In this document: positions 24,901 to 36,043 of the stretch, piece after piece | Layout of the letters: each line of letters opens with the position of its first letter | Numbering within the stretch: position 1 is the stretch's first letter | Source: Lichenostomus cassidix | Lineage: Eukaryota; Chordata; Aves; Passeriformes; Meliphagidae | Assembly (NCBI GenBank): GCA_008360975.2 | Contig: CM039193.1 | Location: 4,082,501-4,146,500 of the forward strand | DNA length: 64,000 nt | Direction: 5' to 3' | Made by a program: the position numbers and the translations under genes | Notes under the pieces: generated by a model | What the model was told of the DNA's origin: nothing | Seen by the model: only the letters and a program-made list of their open reading frames with translations | Databases searched by the model: none

Positions 24901-25045
24901 TCTCCTTCCATTTCCACAAGTCAACAAAACCTCATTGTCAATAACATCAAGGACTGTTGACAGATCTAATAAAATCAACATAGATTTATTTTCAGTGGCC
25001 ATTGCCAAGTAGAGATCAGCAAGAGATAACCACCCCTGTATTAAA
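24901..25045 (-). mobile_element. L2-like LINE reverse-transcriptase fragment (FDTVDH region)
   Basis: The minus strand at 24922-25038 reads SLADLYLAMATENKSM followed by ILLDLSTVLDVIDNEVLL. This aligns with L2 reverse transcriptase (…NDLLLAKSNG…ILLDLSAAFDTVDHxLLL). In the aligned catalytic motif A (AFDTVDH), the alanine and the phenylalanine have changed (here VLDVIDN), but the first aspartate is kept. Only a short, diverged piece remains. It is in the same orientation as the YADD fragment 3.4 kb away. Confidence 0.75.
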
Positions 25046-26280
25046 CACACATCTAAAGCCAACACAGTAGGGGTGAAGGATGCTTGTGAAAGACATAAAC
25101 AGCCTTCTCCTGCTTGCATCATCCCACAGATACCAGGGAGATTAAAAATTCCTGTCAATATACGGGCTAAAATCACCCACTGTGAACAAACTCATGAATT
25201 ACAAAGAGCTGGCCATGGCATCAACAAACAGGAAGATTTTATCATCAGAGTGCTTTGGTGGCTCCTCTCTGCTGTAAACTCTTGTCACACCAACCCCAAT
25301 GAAGCCAACAGCATCAAACAAAAATGCAGCAAGGACACATGTGAAACTGGGAGAGAGGTTTTCCCATACATCCCTGCTAGGAAGACCAAAAGGCTGTTTT
25401 TGTGCCGCAGTCAGAAGGGTGATCTGATAAAGCACTTTGCTAAGAGCCCTTCTGGAGAGATAAGCCCATCTGCTCCAGCAACAATGCACAGAGTAAAACA
25501 AGGCAAACCCCAAACAAACAAGCAACCCCTGGCACACCAGGATGTATGAGTGAGGAGTTCAGACTGGATGTATTTAAACTGATTACCAGACCTGCTTCCC
25601 CTACATGTATCTATATTTACATATACTTGCATATAAGTATTTTCAGATGGTCAGAGCAGATCAGACACTGGACACAAACTGATTTTCCTGCTGTTCCTAG
25701 GTGCCACATTTAAAAATGGCAATATCTCGGCTACATTCCAAACTCCATAGATCTCCCTGAACTATTAACCTACTCTCAAGTGGAGAAGATAAGTCTGGTG
25801 ATGAAAAGGAGGAGTATTAACACGTTCTGTTCGATTTTGAGTAGATCAGTTCCACTGAATTCAGCTGACTCACCCAGATTACCAAGGTGAGGATGGAGAT
25901 GCTTTTCCCCTTTGGCTGGGAGGCAGTTTTGTTGGAAGCAGAGCTGTCTCCTTTGAGAGCTGCAAAGTATCTGCCAGCAGTACAGCCAGCACTCATCAGC
26001 TAAAGCATTAGTAAACACTGGCACCAATGAGTCCTTAATTTGGAATTATTTCCTCTGTGTGATGGAGCTGAAGTGCTCTCACGTGTTTCTTGACAGGAAG
26101 TTTGGCTGCTACAAAACTTTAGTGATTCTCAGCTGGTTTGGAGAAGTCACAAGCATCTCCTGGCCAAAACACTCCTGACCTATGTCCACTATCTCAAGAC
26201 CAAGACTCTCATGGTGTGCTTCTACCCATGGCTCCTGGTGAGTGACATTTCATCAGCTGACATTAAAAGGGCATACAGAA
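25046..26280. other. unannotated stretch
   Basis: A 158-codon + frame at 25073-25549 overlaps open minus frames and begins inside LINE-derived sequence; no domain recognised. The rest is ordinary mixed-composition DNA. Confidence 0.45.
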
Positions 26281-26400
26281 CAATATTAAATTTAAGATTA
26301 AATTTAATAATTTAAAAATTTAATAATGAAATAATTTTAATAAAATAATTTAATAATAACATAAAAATTTAATTTTCATTTAAATTAAAGAATTTAAAAC
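26281..26400. repeat. AT-only low-complexity tract
   Basis: About 120 bp made almost only of A and T. It is built from irregular AATTTAATAAT/TTTAAAAT units such as ATTTAATAATTTAAAAATTT. It is not a regular tandem array. It ends about 230 bp before a CR1 insertion. Confidence 0.75.
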
Positions 26401-26630
26401 TGGCAGAGACAGGCATTTCCCAAGTAAGAACATGAGAAAGGCCATGAGAAGTAGTAGAAAAGATCTTTCTAGTGTGGTATTCCATTGCCAGAGCTGAGAG
26501 GAGAGGCTCTGAGGAAGTGTGCCAGAAGTGGACTACCACATGATTCCTTACTGAGGATGCTGCTGAGGTGAACTGTGGGAAAATGTAGAAGTGTTGTCAG
26601 GAACAGTTTTTCTGTGGCATGAATTCATAA

Positions 26631-26853
26631 GTTATTAGGAAGAAATTCTTCCCTGTGAGGGTGGGGAGGCCCTGGCACAGGGTGCCCAGAGAAGCTGTGG
26701 CTGCCCCTGCATCCCTGGAAGTGTCCAAGGCCAGGATGGACAGGGCTTGGAGCACCCTGGGACAGTGGAAGGTGTCCCTGCCCATGGCAGGAGGTGGAAT
26801 GTGATGAGCTTTAAGGTCCTTTCTCACCGAGGCCATTCTGTTTCTATGGTTCT
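26631..26853 (+). mobile_element. CR1 LINE 3' end, relatively young
   Basis: Starts at GTTATTAGGAAGAAATTCTT, then CCCTGTGAGGGTGGGGAGGC, CAGAGAAGCTGTGGCTGCCC, CCTGGAAGTGTCCAAGGCCA and GACAGTGGAAGGTGTCCCTG. It ends in TTCTATGGTTCTG, the CR1 tail form. It is among the best-preserved CR1 pieces here, so probably a more recent insertion. It is 5'-truncated, with no ORF2. A 79-codon frame on the other strand is only its antisense shadow. Confidence 0.95.
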
Positions 26854-29800
26854 GGGACTAAGAAATAAACATTTTTCTTTCATTTAAACATCTTGGTGTT
26901 TGACCTCTTGACTGAACTAAACAGGGACTTGAACTACCTCTTTCACTTTGTCTACTTTCTTTTCAAATTACTCTCAGTAACTTATATTAAATGATTACAC
27001 ATACAATTTAAAAATCACCTGGTTTGCTAAATACCATCATCTGCCTTCTAGATAAAAACCAATAATCCTTGGTGTTTCAATCTAAAATTTAATTTTGTCT
27101 CTGAATTTATTTTAATTTCCTCAGCACTTCTGGATTGCCCTTATTACATGCAGCAAAAGCCTTATTTCCAGTCTGGCAGTAGTCCAGGAGTACCTGGAGC
27201 CTTAAGAAAAGGATTTCCTCCTCCACACCTTTTTCCCATCCCCTTTTCTATCCACAGAGGACTGATCACCCATGGAAGGAGACATGATCCCCTGGATGGC
27301 TCCAGTGGGTGCTGAGGAGTTTTGAAATGCAGGACTCCTGCTATGCGTGCCCCATTTCTCCCTCCTGTGCAGGCAGCCAAAGTGCAGAGCAGTTCAAAAG
27401 CAGTTTTCATTTAAGCAAAGCCAGAGTAAAAAAAATTGGAGAGTAAAAATGACACTAAAGTACTCCACAAACCCCAATTCTCCACTTAAAAGTGGTCACT
27501 CAAAGGCACTACAGGGGTAATAGCAGAAATGCCTGGCCATTATCCTGCCACACTGCTGCTCTTTCCTGTTCTGTCTCTGTTGGGACTGATCCTATTAGTT
27601 CCTTTAGGAAAGCAGAGATGTGATTGCAGAGCACTTTTGTGAGGTGTCCAGGGCAGGGACTCCTTTCTGCAAGGCTTGTAAATTCTTGAGCTCTGTCCCA
27701 GAGGTAAACAAGTCACTGCAGTAAGGAATAATGCTAATACATCAGCCTTCTGCCCTGCGAGTTGTATGGTATCATTTTTGTGACTTAAAAACCTCGGATC
27801 TTTTGATGGTCACAAATGGCCTGGAAATAGAAGATGCATTTTTCATAGTAGTTACTGCATATCTGGAAAAAAGATTGCTGAGACAAACAGCAAACTACCA
27901 GGATCACAGTCATCTCTGCTGACTAAAAAGGGCCTTAAACACAGTGAGAGCACACTCTGGATGTGATTCTCCTGCTCTGTGCACTATTATAGCCTCCAAT
28001 AGAGCTGTGAAAGTCCTTTTCTCTCTGTCACAGAAGCACTCAGGCTGGTGCTGCAGAAAGATGTTAAGCATCTGAAAGGAAAACCCCCGTGCCTTGTGGA
28101 AAACCACCAGGTGTGAGATAATTAAACAGCATTTTGTGAGATGACAGATTTCTTTTCAGAACTTCCTCCAGCTCCGTGTTTCGTATCTGTGTTGAGTTTG
28201 GATGGGAGGAAGGTTTATTTAACCCTTTATTTAATTTATTTTATTTATTATGGAGAGCAGAGAGGTACAGGGCTGAGATGCCTGTGACACACCTGGAATG
28301 TGGACAAAGAGGACTTGAGCTTCCAGTAAGCTTAACCCCTTCACAAGTGTAAATTGATCACTTAACAGTAAAAAAAGAAAAAAAGTCAATTTTGCATCTG
28401 ACCTGCTCACCTTCATATGACGACATGACACCTTAAAATCACGGTAAGTATTAGAAAAATTATGTTTTAAATATGGGCCTTTGTATCTTTTATCACATGC
28501 TCTCCTGCTGTGGTTATTACCTAATAATTTTTGACACTAGTGATTAAATATAAAAGTTTTACATTTTATGATTCTATTTCGAATACACAATTGCCAGCAT
28601 ATATATCAAGGCCAAAATTAGGCTCTTCTTAAAGAGTCTGTAATTATATTTATGCATTAAAGTGTCAGCTGTTTAAAATGAATGATTTCAAACAATATTT
28701 TTATGTAATTGTTTTAAAAATCAAACTGTTAATCAGACTTTATTGTCAATCTCAACTAATGGCTCACTTTTCAATATTTTAGAGCACTCAGGATGTTCTC
28801 TAACTTGAATAATCTTTATCAGCAATTAAAACTGTTATTGAAACAACAACCACAACTCAAATGGTGAGCACACTCAGTAAACAAAATCTCCTCAGCAGCA
28901 GAACTTGGCCCAGAGCAGGAGCAAAATCCATCACTGAGAAAGCACTTCGTGGTTTACAGTTCTGTGCAACACTCAAAATATGAGGGAAAGGAAAAATGAG
29001 ACCTTTCTTGAGGAGGTCAGGAGCAGGAAACTTAAAATTTTATTTCAACACTGATTTATTTTTCTGGCCTCTGTTTCCTAAATCTTTTTATACACTTGCT
29101 TAGAAGGCCAGATCTCCCTTCCAGTCAATAATATATAAACAAAATAATCTTCAAGTTCTGTTCTTCCCTAAAATGGTGTTGCTTTTGCACTTAGTACATG
29201 TCACAGAGCCAAACTGGATCCCTGACTCAGTGGTGTTGCTGTTTACTCAAATGCCACTGGGTATACGAATCACATTTGAAGTAACGGATATTTTTAATAT
29301 CCCAGATGATGAGCTCACACAGCACAATAATTTCAGGCCAACAGCAAATCCTAAAGAATTTAGGATGTGGCAGCCAGCAAAGATGCCTGGCTGGAACACC
29401 TCAAGAAGAATGATTTAAAAGAGTGGGAGTTAATTTATAAGTTTTTAAACAGTGTGCCAAGGGAAAAATAAGTCTTCTGTACATCTGCCTACATTTTTTT
29501 GAGATCATATTTCAGTGACTGAATGATAAAACAAAATGAAACAAAACAGGGGGAAAAAAAAGGAAAAAAACCCAACAAAAACCAGATGAGTGGATTTGCA
29601 TGGAAGACAATTTATTCCTTAGTTTGCCTGCAGGAAAAACATAAAGAGATATTGCAATTTGATAAGTACATACTTTCTAATATTACACCTAGCTCAATCA
29701 CAAATATGGACCTCTGGATCTTAACTGCAGCTTTTAATTCCGCTTTGACAAATTTATGTAAATAAATAGACCTGGAACAGACAATCCCTGGAAGTCTAAA

Positions 29801-30243
29801 TCTCTTTTATGTAATCTTTGCCTGAGCTTCCCCACTGGAGGCTATCTGTTAACTTTGAATTATTGCTTGTGCTTGTTTCCCTCCTGAGCAGTTCTCCAGG
29901 TGACTACAGCTGCTCTTTAAAGGAAGCACCATTTTTTGTCTGTCTCAAAATGCAAAGGTGGCTGTGGCATTTTCTGTAATTTTGTCAATTATCCGGTATG
30001 ATTTCTGCATTTTCTCCACTCCTTACCCATGGAATTACGTTTGAAAGGGATCACCTATGTCATGGGAATCCAACACCTGGAATTCTTCTATTAGCTTTGG
30101 GTTAGAAAGATCCAGAAAAAGCAATAGGGACTTAGCTACACTGCCACATTTCTCTTGGTTGCACTTGATTTCCACCCAAAATCATAAATCAATCCATATT
30201 TGTTCATATTTGACTTGACATCTTTTGCCCTGACATCACTTTT
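26854..30243. other. stretch between two CR1 ends
   Basis: No gene or RNA gene recognised. AT-rich parts at 28440-28860 and a degenerate TTTA run near 28213-28250. Frames on both strands are short and without domains. Confidence 0.5.
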
Positions 30244-30387
30244 TCCATCCCTGGAAGTGTTCCAGGCCAGGTTGGATGGGGCTTGGATCAATCTGGGACA
30301 GTGGAAGGTGTTCCTTCCCTCACACGGGGTGGAACTGGATGGGTTTAAAGTCACTTCCAACCCAAACCATTCTGTGTTTCTATGATG
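30244..30387 (+). mobile_element. CR1 LINE 3' end fragment
   Basis: Contains CCATCCCTGGAAGTGTTCCA, GGCCAGGTTGGATGGGGCTT, GGGACAGTGGAAGGTG and CACTTCCAACCCAAACCATT, and ends in a TTTCTATGATG tail. This is the standard CR1 3' end order on the + strand. Only about 145 bp is kept. It carries several base changes from the 26.7 kb copy. Confidence 0.93.
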
Positions 30388-31495
30388 ACACTCAGCCCAC
30401 ATTTACCAAAATGTTCATGAACCTGAACCTGGCTTAGTCTCTGGATTTGTAACAAAACCTCAAACAAAGCAACTTTCACCCTGCTGCAGGTTTTTTTTTT
30501 AAAGGAAATTTATCATTAGTCTAGGAATCAACATTCTACTTGCTTAGAGGTTAGCAAAAAGTTATTAAAATAATAAGATTGAGACACACAGTGCAAATTA
30601 ATCTGCCCAGGACTGGAAGACTTTTGCATGAAATTAAAGACTTGCAAACAAAGTATTTCAGATACTTTAAACTTGATGCTGAAGATGACACTTCAGGCTG
30701 GATTACAAGACTTCACCCAAAAGTTACAGTGGCCCCCAGACAGATAAGCAAGGAAAAAAATTACAAAGGGATTTCGAAATTGTAGATCTGGCACAAGGCA
30801 AAGTTTGATTATTTGATGAATTTGACTCAGACAGCAGTGGTATTGCTGCAGGTAAAGGAGAGCACACCTTCATGCAGCACTTTTTAATGCCTTTGGTACA
30901 GAAGGATTGCAGTGACTGGAAGGGATAACTACATTTTCTGTGTGCTGGTGAGTCCCTTTGCCTCCTACATTCAAACTCAATGGCACCAAACCAAAAAATA
31001 GCATGAAGATGAAAGGAGCCAATAAAGAAACACCACCAGGTATTATTATATACTACAGGATCTACTAATTCAAGCAGCAATGCTTTCAGTACCCTTTGAT
31101 TCACTGGACAGGTAATTCTTCTGGGATTGGATTGCATCTCCTGCTCACCCATAAGTGTGGGATACACCAGGAAAGTGGATTTTTTAATAGAAATCAGCAA
31201 TGTGAACAGTTCCCTGTCTATTACATTGCCAGGTTTGCTTCATATATGATAAAAAAGGTGTTCTTTTTTTGTCCCCACAGCCATGGTAAAGCATTTGGTG
31301 CTCTCTGAGAGTTCCTTGCTCACCGACAGTGCAAGCAGTTGGCTCCACTTGGAGATTTCCTGACTTTTAAGGCTGCATTCTTCCAGCCAGTCATGCTGTA
31401 GTTTAAACTGCATTGTATGAGTTTCCCTTTCCTTTTTGGAATAGTATAATTTGCTTCATAAATTACATATGGTGGAAGCCTGTTGAATGAATAAC
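30388..31495. other. unannotated stretch
   Basis: A 158-codon minus frame at 30724-31200 has no recognised domain and no flanking splice consensus that I trust. Otherwise AT-rich sequence with no known repeat. Confidence 0.45.
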
Positions 31496-31641
31496 CTTGT
31501 TGCACAGAAAATTAATTCTTTTGACAGGTTTATTCCTTTAACAGATATTTGGTGGAGGATTTTACTGCATTATTGTATATATTGTGGCTTGCTGCACAGA
31601 AAATGTTTCACAGTATTTCAGCAGATTTATTCCTTTAACAG
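31496..31641. repeat. diverged local direct duplication
   Basis: Two copies of a roughly 50 bp unit. Copy 1 (31496-31545) runs from CTTGTTGCACAGAAAAT to GGTTTATTCCTTTAACAGA. Copy 2 (31588-31641) runs from CTTGCTGCACAGAAAAT to GATTTATTCCTTTAACAGA. The two are spaced about 92 to 96 bp apart and share both ends with a variable middle. This looks like an old segmental tandem duplication rather than a named repeat. Confidence 0.75.
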
Positions 31642-32973
31642 AAATAACTATTCCTGTCCGTTTACCATTTGTTACCTATGAAATAAATTCCTTAGCTACA
31701 GAATTTTAGAAGAAGCTCACTTGTTTTGCTCTTGTGTTTCATTTCAGTGCAGCAAAAATACATTTTCCCTTCAATCAGCATTCATTTAAATGCATGGTAA
31801 TATATACAGTTGTAATGAACCATATTTTGTTTGATTATGTTAATCTCTAACAGTGTTAATTTCCTTATATATATGTTTATGTGATTTTTTTTTTAAATTA
31901 ACTTTTTACCATGCCTTACTAGAATATCTTGGATTATTTAAGGCTCTGCTCACTATCTTGGCATGAGAATTACATAGCACAGATAGCACGACAGCAAAGG
32001 AAGTCAGATTGAGTGCCACATGACCTGATTTAAGCAAGGCTAATTATGTAATTAAGATATTGAAACAGGAGCCAGAATCTCTGAGTGCTGCTCCTAGTTT
32101 CGCCAAGAACCTCCAGTGGGACATTTAGCATTTAGCTTTTCTGTTCACTAGTTTTCCCTGCTGTGAAGGGGGGTTCTGATACTCAAAAAGCAGAATAAGC
32201 AGAAGAAAGCTGCTCTGGGTGCATTGCCTGCAGCACACCGAGCCTCAGATGTGCAAGCTCTTTGTGAAATAATTCCAGTTGTTTGCATTTTTGCAATTTT
32301 TTCAGTTTTATTTATTAAATTTAGGGAAGAATGAGCTAATTTTTTTTTTCTTTTTCTCTTATCCCCTATCCCCTTCCTCCTTCATTATTTGAATGCTTAA
32401 TCTAGGAAATTCAAGTTTGGTTGCTGCTTTAAGATTTAGAATTTGGTGGATAATCAGCTTCAGGAAAATGATACTCTGAGAGTGTCAGTGATATCTACCC
32501 TGCATTATCCTGGGACCCAAGAAATAAGACACAAAGAAAACAGACATGACAGGAGTTTACGACTGACTCCTCACAGGATATCAAGGCAAGAGACACTTGT
32601 GTTATATCAGTACAAACGTCTGCACAGCCAATAAACTTCTCCAAATAAATGTTTGTAGACTGCTGACATAAAAAAAATAAAAAAGAAGGAAAAAAAGAAG
32701 GCTCAGCAACTGAGTTTTTTTTTATAGCATGGAATTTTTTTCAGTATTTCCCTATCAGTGCCTGTATACTTAATATATCAGAACTTTCTTGTCCAAGACC
32801 ACAGGCCTCCCTTAAACTGAGCAGGACCAGTATAGTTTCTACAGACTTGGAAATCAAAACACCATTTTTTCCAAACCCAAAAGTAGTCATCCCAACTGTC
32901 CAAGACCAGTCAGAAAGCTCTCTCCTCAAAGCAAGAGCAAAACATATTAAAAATATAAACATAGGTAGACAGG
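31642..32973. other. AT-rich unannotated stretch
   Basis: AT-rich with T runs near 31886 and 32340, and a purine-rich A/G stretch at 32668-32702. No gene or repeat family recognised. Confidence 0.5.
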
Positions 32974-32990
32974 AAGATAGATAGATAGAC

Positions 32991-33026
<36 letters not shown>
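32974..33026. repeat. (GATA)n microsatellite
   Basis: About 12 GATA units with one GACA interruption near 32987-32990 and an offset at the 3' end (GATAATAGATAA). A simple array likely to vary in length between individuals. No association with a mobile-element tail is visible. Confidence 0.95.
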
Positions 33027-35871
33027 ATTGTGTCTGGAAGGCTATGAATTAATATTCATATGGTTCTTACAGAAGAGAAAGACAGTGGCACACACACGAG
33101 ATCCCAGTCCAACACAAAAATAGGCTCTACATAAAAATCCTGTTTGCTTTCTTTAATCTTGGGGTAACTTAAGGATTACATTTGGCTCCACTACCATATT
33201 CTTCCAAAATCCTTTTAAATACTTATCCTTGGACTACTTTCATGGCTCTGATGTGAGAAAAATTGCAAAAAGCCATGCAGTGAATGTAAAATTAGAGACG
33301 TGCCAAGGTGATGTGAGTTCGGTGGGACTGCAGTTTGGAGTGATGGAGGACATGGCATGGACAGCCATCATCTCATACCCAGAACCTACACCCATGTGGA
33401 TTTCCATGCTGGAACATTTCAGAGGCTCTGCTCAGTCCATTTTCTGCTCTGCTCACCAATCTGCACAGCTCGAGTCTGAAGCACTCCAAAGGTCTCCAAA
33501 GACAATGCCATCAACGCTTAACCCAAGTGAGCAAAGAAACAGAAGCCTTGATAGGTCACATAAATACTTTGGAGGTGGGTGGGTGACAATGTGTAAGCCA
33601 CAGTGAGAGCTTTGAATGATTTCCCTACCGTCCTGCTGAATTTAGCAGCATTCAGACTCATCTGCAATTTCATCAGAAACGTGACCTCCCAATTTAGATC
33701 GCACAGCTCTCAAATAATGCTCCAGAAATAGGCTTCACACTCCTGATCCAAGCTGATTTGGGGCTGGGATCTGAAAATTCTAATTGACCACAGATAAGGC
33801 AAAAATGAATATTCCTCTAATTAATAAATTCTTGCTACATCAAGACAACATGGTAAGTTCTACCAACTCTGGTAAGGCAGAACTCTCAGAAAAGAAAAGC
33901 TTCACCAACACAAACATCCCAGAAGCTACTCAATGTTGGTTTTCATTGAAAAAAGAAACAGAGAACCTGATTCACTGCTTCATAAATACAGAAAGCTAGA
34001 GTTGTATGCCAGGGAAAGCATCAAAAATCTAGGCCAGTCTAGGAGTGAAGTATTCCCAGACATCCTGACTGATGGCACGGGGACATGTGGCACCAACTCA
34101 AGTGAATTTCTAGGGGTAGGGGGGAAATAGTATGGACAAATATAGACTGGCTGGACTCTAGGGAATTATTTCCATTGCATTCCTTGCACAAAACTTAAAT
34201 CTGCAAAACACGTGTACAAAAAGATTGTGGTTTAATCCTGTGGCCTCCCCCCACCCCCCATTTCTTCACACCAAGTCTGTTCTTACTGAATTTTCTCAAG
34301 ATTAATGAGCAACTCTGCAAGTGGCCACCGCACACTCCTCGTTTTGTAATTTCTGGGGAATACCCTGTCTCAATTGCTGTTGTTTAATTATAGTCTAGTA
34401 AAAAAATATTCCAAAGTTCTCCGAGAGAGAGGCCAATAGGTATATGGAAAACACATGAATATGCAATTTTAACAGCTGAAACTGTATATATCTGGCAGAC
34501 CTTACCTAATGGTTCAACCAAATCCCCTTGGCAAGCTTATGCCAATGTTATTTTTACTGTTTCACTGGTTTGTTATATATGTAAAAGAATAATATTTTAT
34601 CCAAGTTTCAAGGCAGCTGGTTCATTCATGATAGCCCCAAAAGGCAGCTTTGAAAAGGACAAAAATAAATTATTTGGTATGGAGTAGCCAAGAGTCCACT
34701 CAGAGACAAACGTTTGTATTTGTCACCTTGAAAATCAAACAAATTGCCAATCAACAAGTTACCCACAACTAGAATTTGAAATGGTAAATTGTATTTCTCT
34801 AACAGACACACTGGATTTCACAGCAAAAGGATTCCTTTTTCTTTCCTTCACAGAGACCAATCCAAAAGACATAATGTGAGGAAAATACAGAATCACACTT
34901 CGAAAGATTTAGAAAATGCAATTTTGCAATTACAGCAATCTGCAGCTTGGTCTGCTTGTGCCTGTTCACCCATGCAAGCACAACATCCTCTCTCTTCTGG
35001 ACTTGACTTCATCTGTATTTGCATCCAGCTGTCTTCCTGCACGATAACCAAAACATCGGAAATTGTTGAGGATGACACAGGATTGACAAGGAGACTTTAG
35101 TCATTGCATCAAATTAGAAAATTCTCAATCCTGACTAAGATGCAGCTTGGAAACGAGCTGCCAGCAACACCCTCTGAAGCAGATGGTTGCCACAACTTGG
35201 AATGCTCCTTTCCTTGCACTCCAGTGACTCCTGAAATAACAGAGCTCCACAGATCGGGGAGGGAAGGAGAGTGGAAGTCAGACAGAGCTGAGCTCCACTT
35301 AGCAGCCTCTTAGCAATGGTTTGGTCAATGATCCTCTGCCCACTAGAGGAAAATCACTGCAGGTCATCACTAATGACACATCTCTACCCTGTCCAGTGAT
35401 GTATTACAAACACCTATTGGATATCTTTCAGCCAGTGTGACTCAGACTTGTTAAAAAAGGGATATCAGAGAAGGATGTCATAAAGCACAGACCACCAGCA
35501 TATCTCAGAATGATTGAAGCAATAGATGGAGCAGGATCTGTTGTATGAATTGTCCAGTAAAATAAACTACTTATAAGGTGTCTCAAAACATGCTGGAAAG
35601 TTAGGAATCATGAACAGTCTTACATGGTGAATAGGGATCACAGTTTTAATAGTTTGGATGCCTGATGAAGGGCAGAGTTTGCCAAGTGTTGTGGAAGGTT
35701 ATCAGTCACATGACATCTGCAAAATGAAAATCTCCTGCCTTTCTAAATTGTGCTCTCTTTAGGCCACGAGTTACTGAGAACAGTGAAGGAATAGCTAAAT
35801 GAAATGCCAGGGATTTTGCTCCACAGGATGTCAAATTAGATTATCCACCCTTTAAAGCCATAAATACATGA
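33027..35871. other. unannotated stretch
   Basis: No gene or repeat recognised. A 125-codon + frame at 33229-33606 has no domain. A C-run patch at 34247-34262 has only two long runs and does not fit a four-run quadruplex. Confidence 0.5.
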
Positions 35872-35925
35872 ATTATTACACTTGTTTTACAAATGAGAAA
35901 ACTGAGGCATAGACAATATCAAAGG
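35872..35925 (-). repeat. ancient MIR-like SINE core fragment
   Basis: Reads TTGTTTTACAAATGAGAAAA then CTGAGGCATAGACAATATCA, the complement of the MIR core (TTTTACAGATGAGGAAACTGAGGCACAGAGAGG). Short and diverged. A second similar piece starts 30 bp downstream. Confidence 0.75.
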
Positions 35926-35954
35926 GCTTTATAAATGTGAATGACTCAATAACA

Positions 35955-36043
35955 TTCTGCTATTGTTTATTATCCATATTCCTGTTTTCAAATGACAGAA
36001 CGTAGGCACATAGAAATGAAATGACTATCTAAAGTCACACCAG
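35955..36043 (-). repeat. second ancient MIR-like SINE fragment
   Basis: Reads TTATTATCCATATTCCTGTT, then AAATGACAGAACGTAGGCAC, then GAAATGAAATGACTATCTAA and AGTCACACCAG. This follows the MIR complement order (ATTATCCCCATTTTACAGATGA … GGCACAGAGA … AAGTGACTTGCCCAAGGTCACACAG). Same orientation as the neighbour at 35.9 kb but more diverged. Confidence 0.6.

Noticed and set aside
25073..25549. 158-codon + strand open frame
   Set aside because: Starts next to antisense LINE sequence, overlaps open minus frames and has no domain.
27600..27700. AGGGCAGGGACTCCTTTCTG as another LINE 3' terminus
   Set aside because: Only a short stretch resembles the terminus; the following ACAGCGCCTAGCACA-type block is absent.
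30724..31200. 158-codon minus-strand open frame
   Set aside because: No recognised domain or splice context; cysteine- and serine-rich composition typical of chance translation.
34247..34262. C-run patch as possible quadruplex
   Set aside because: Only two long runs; does not meet a four-run motif without long loops.
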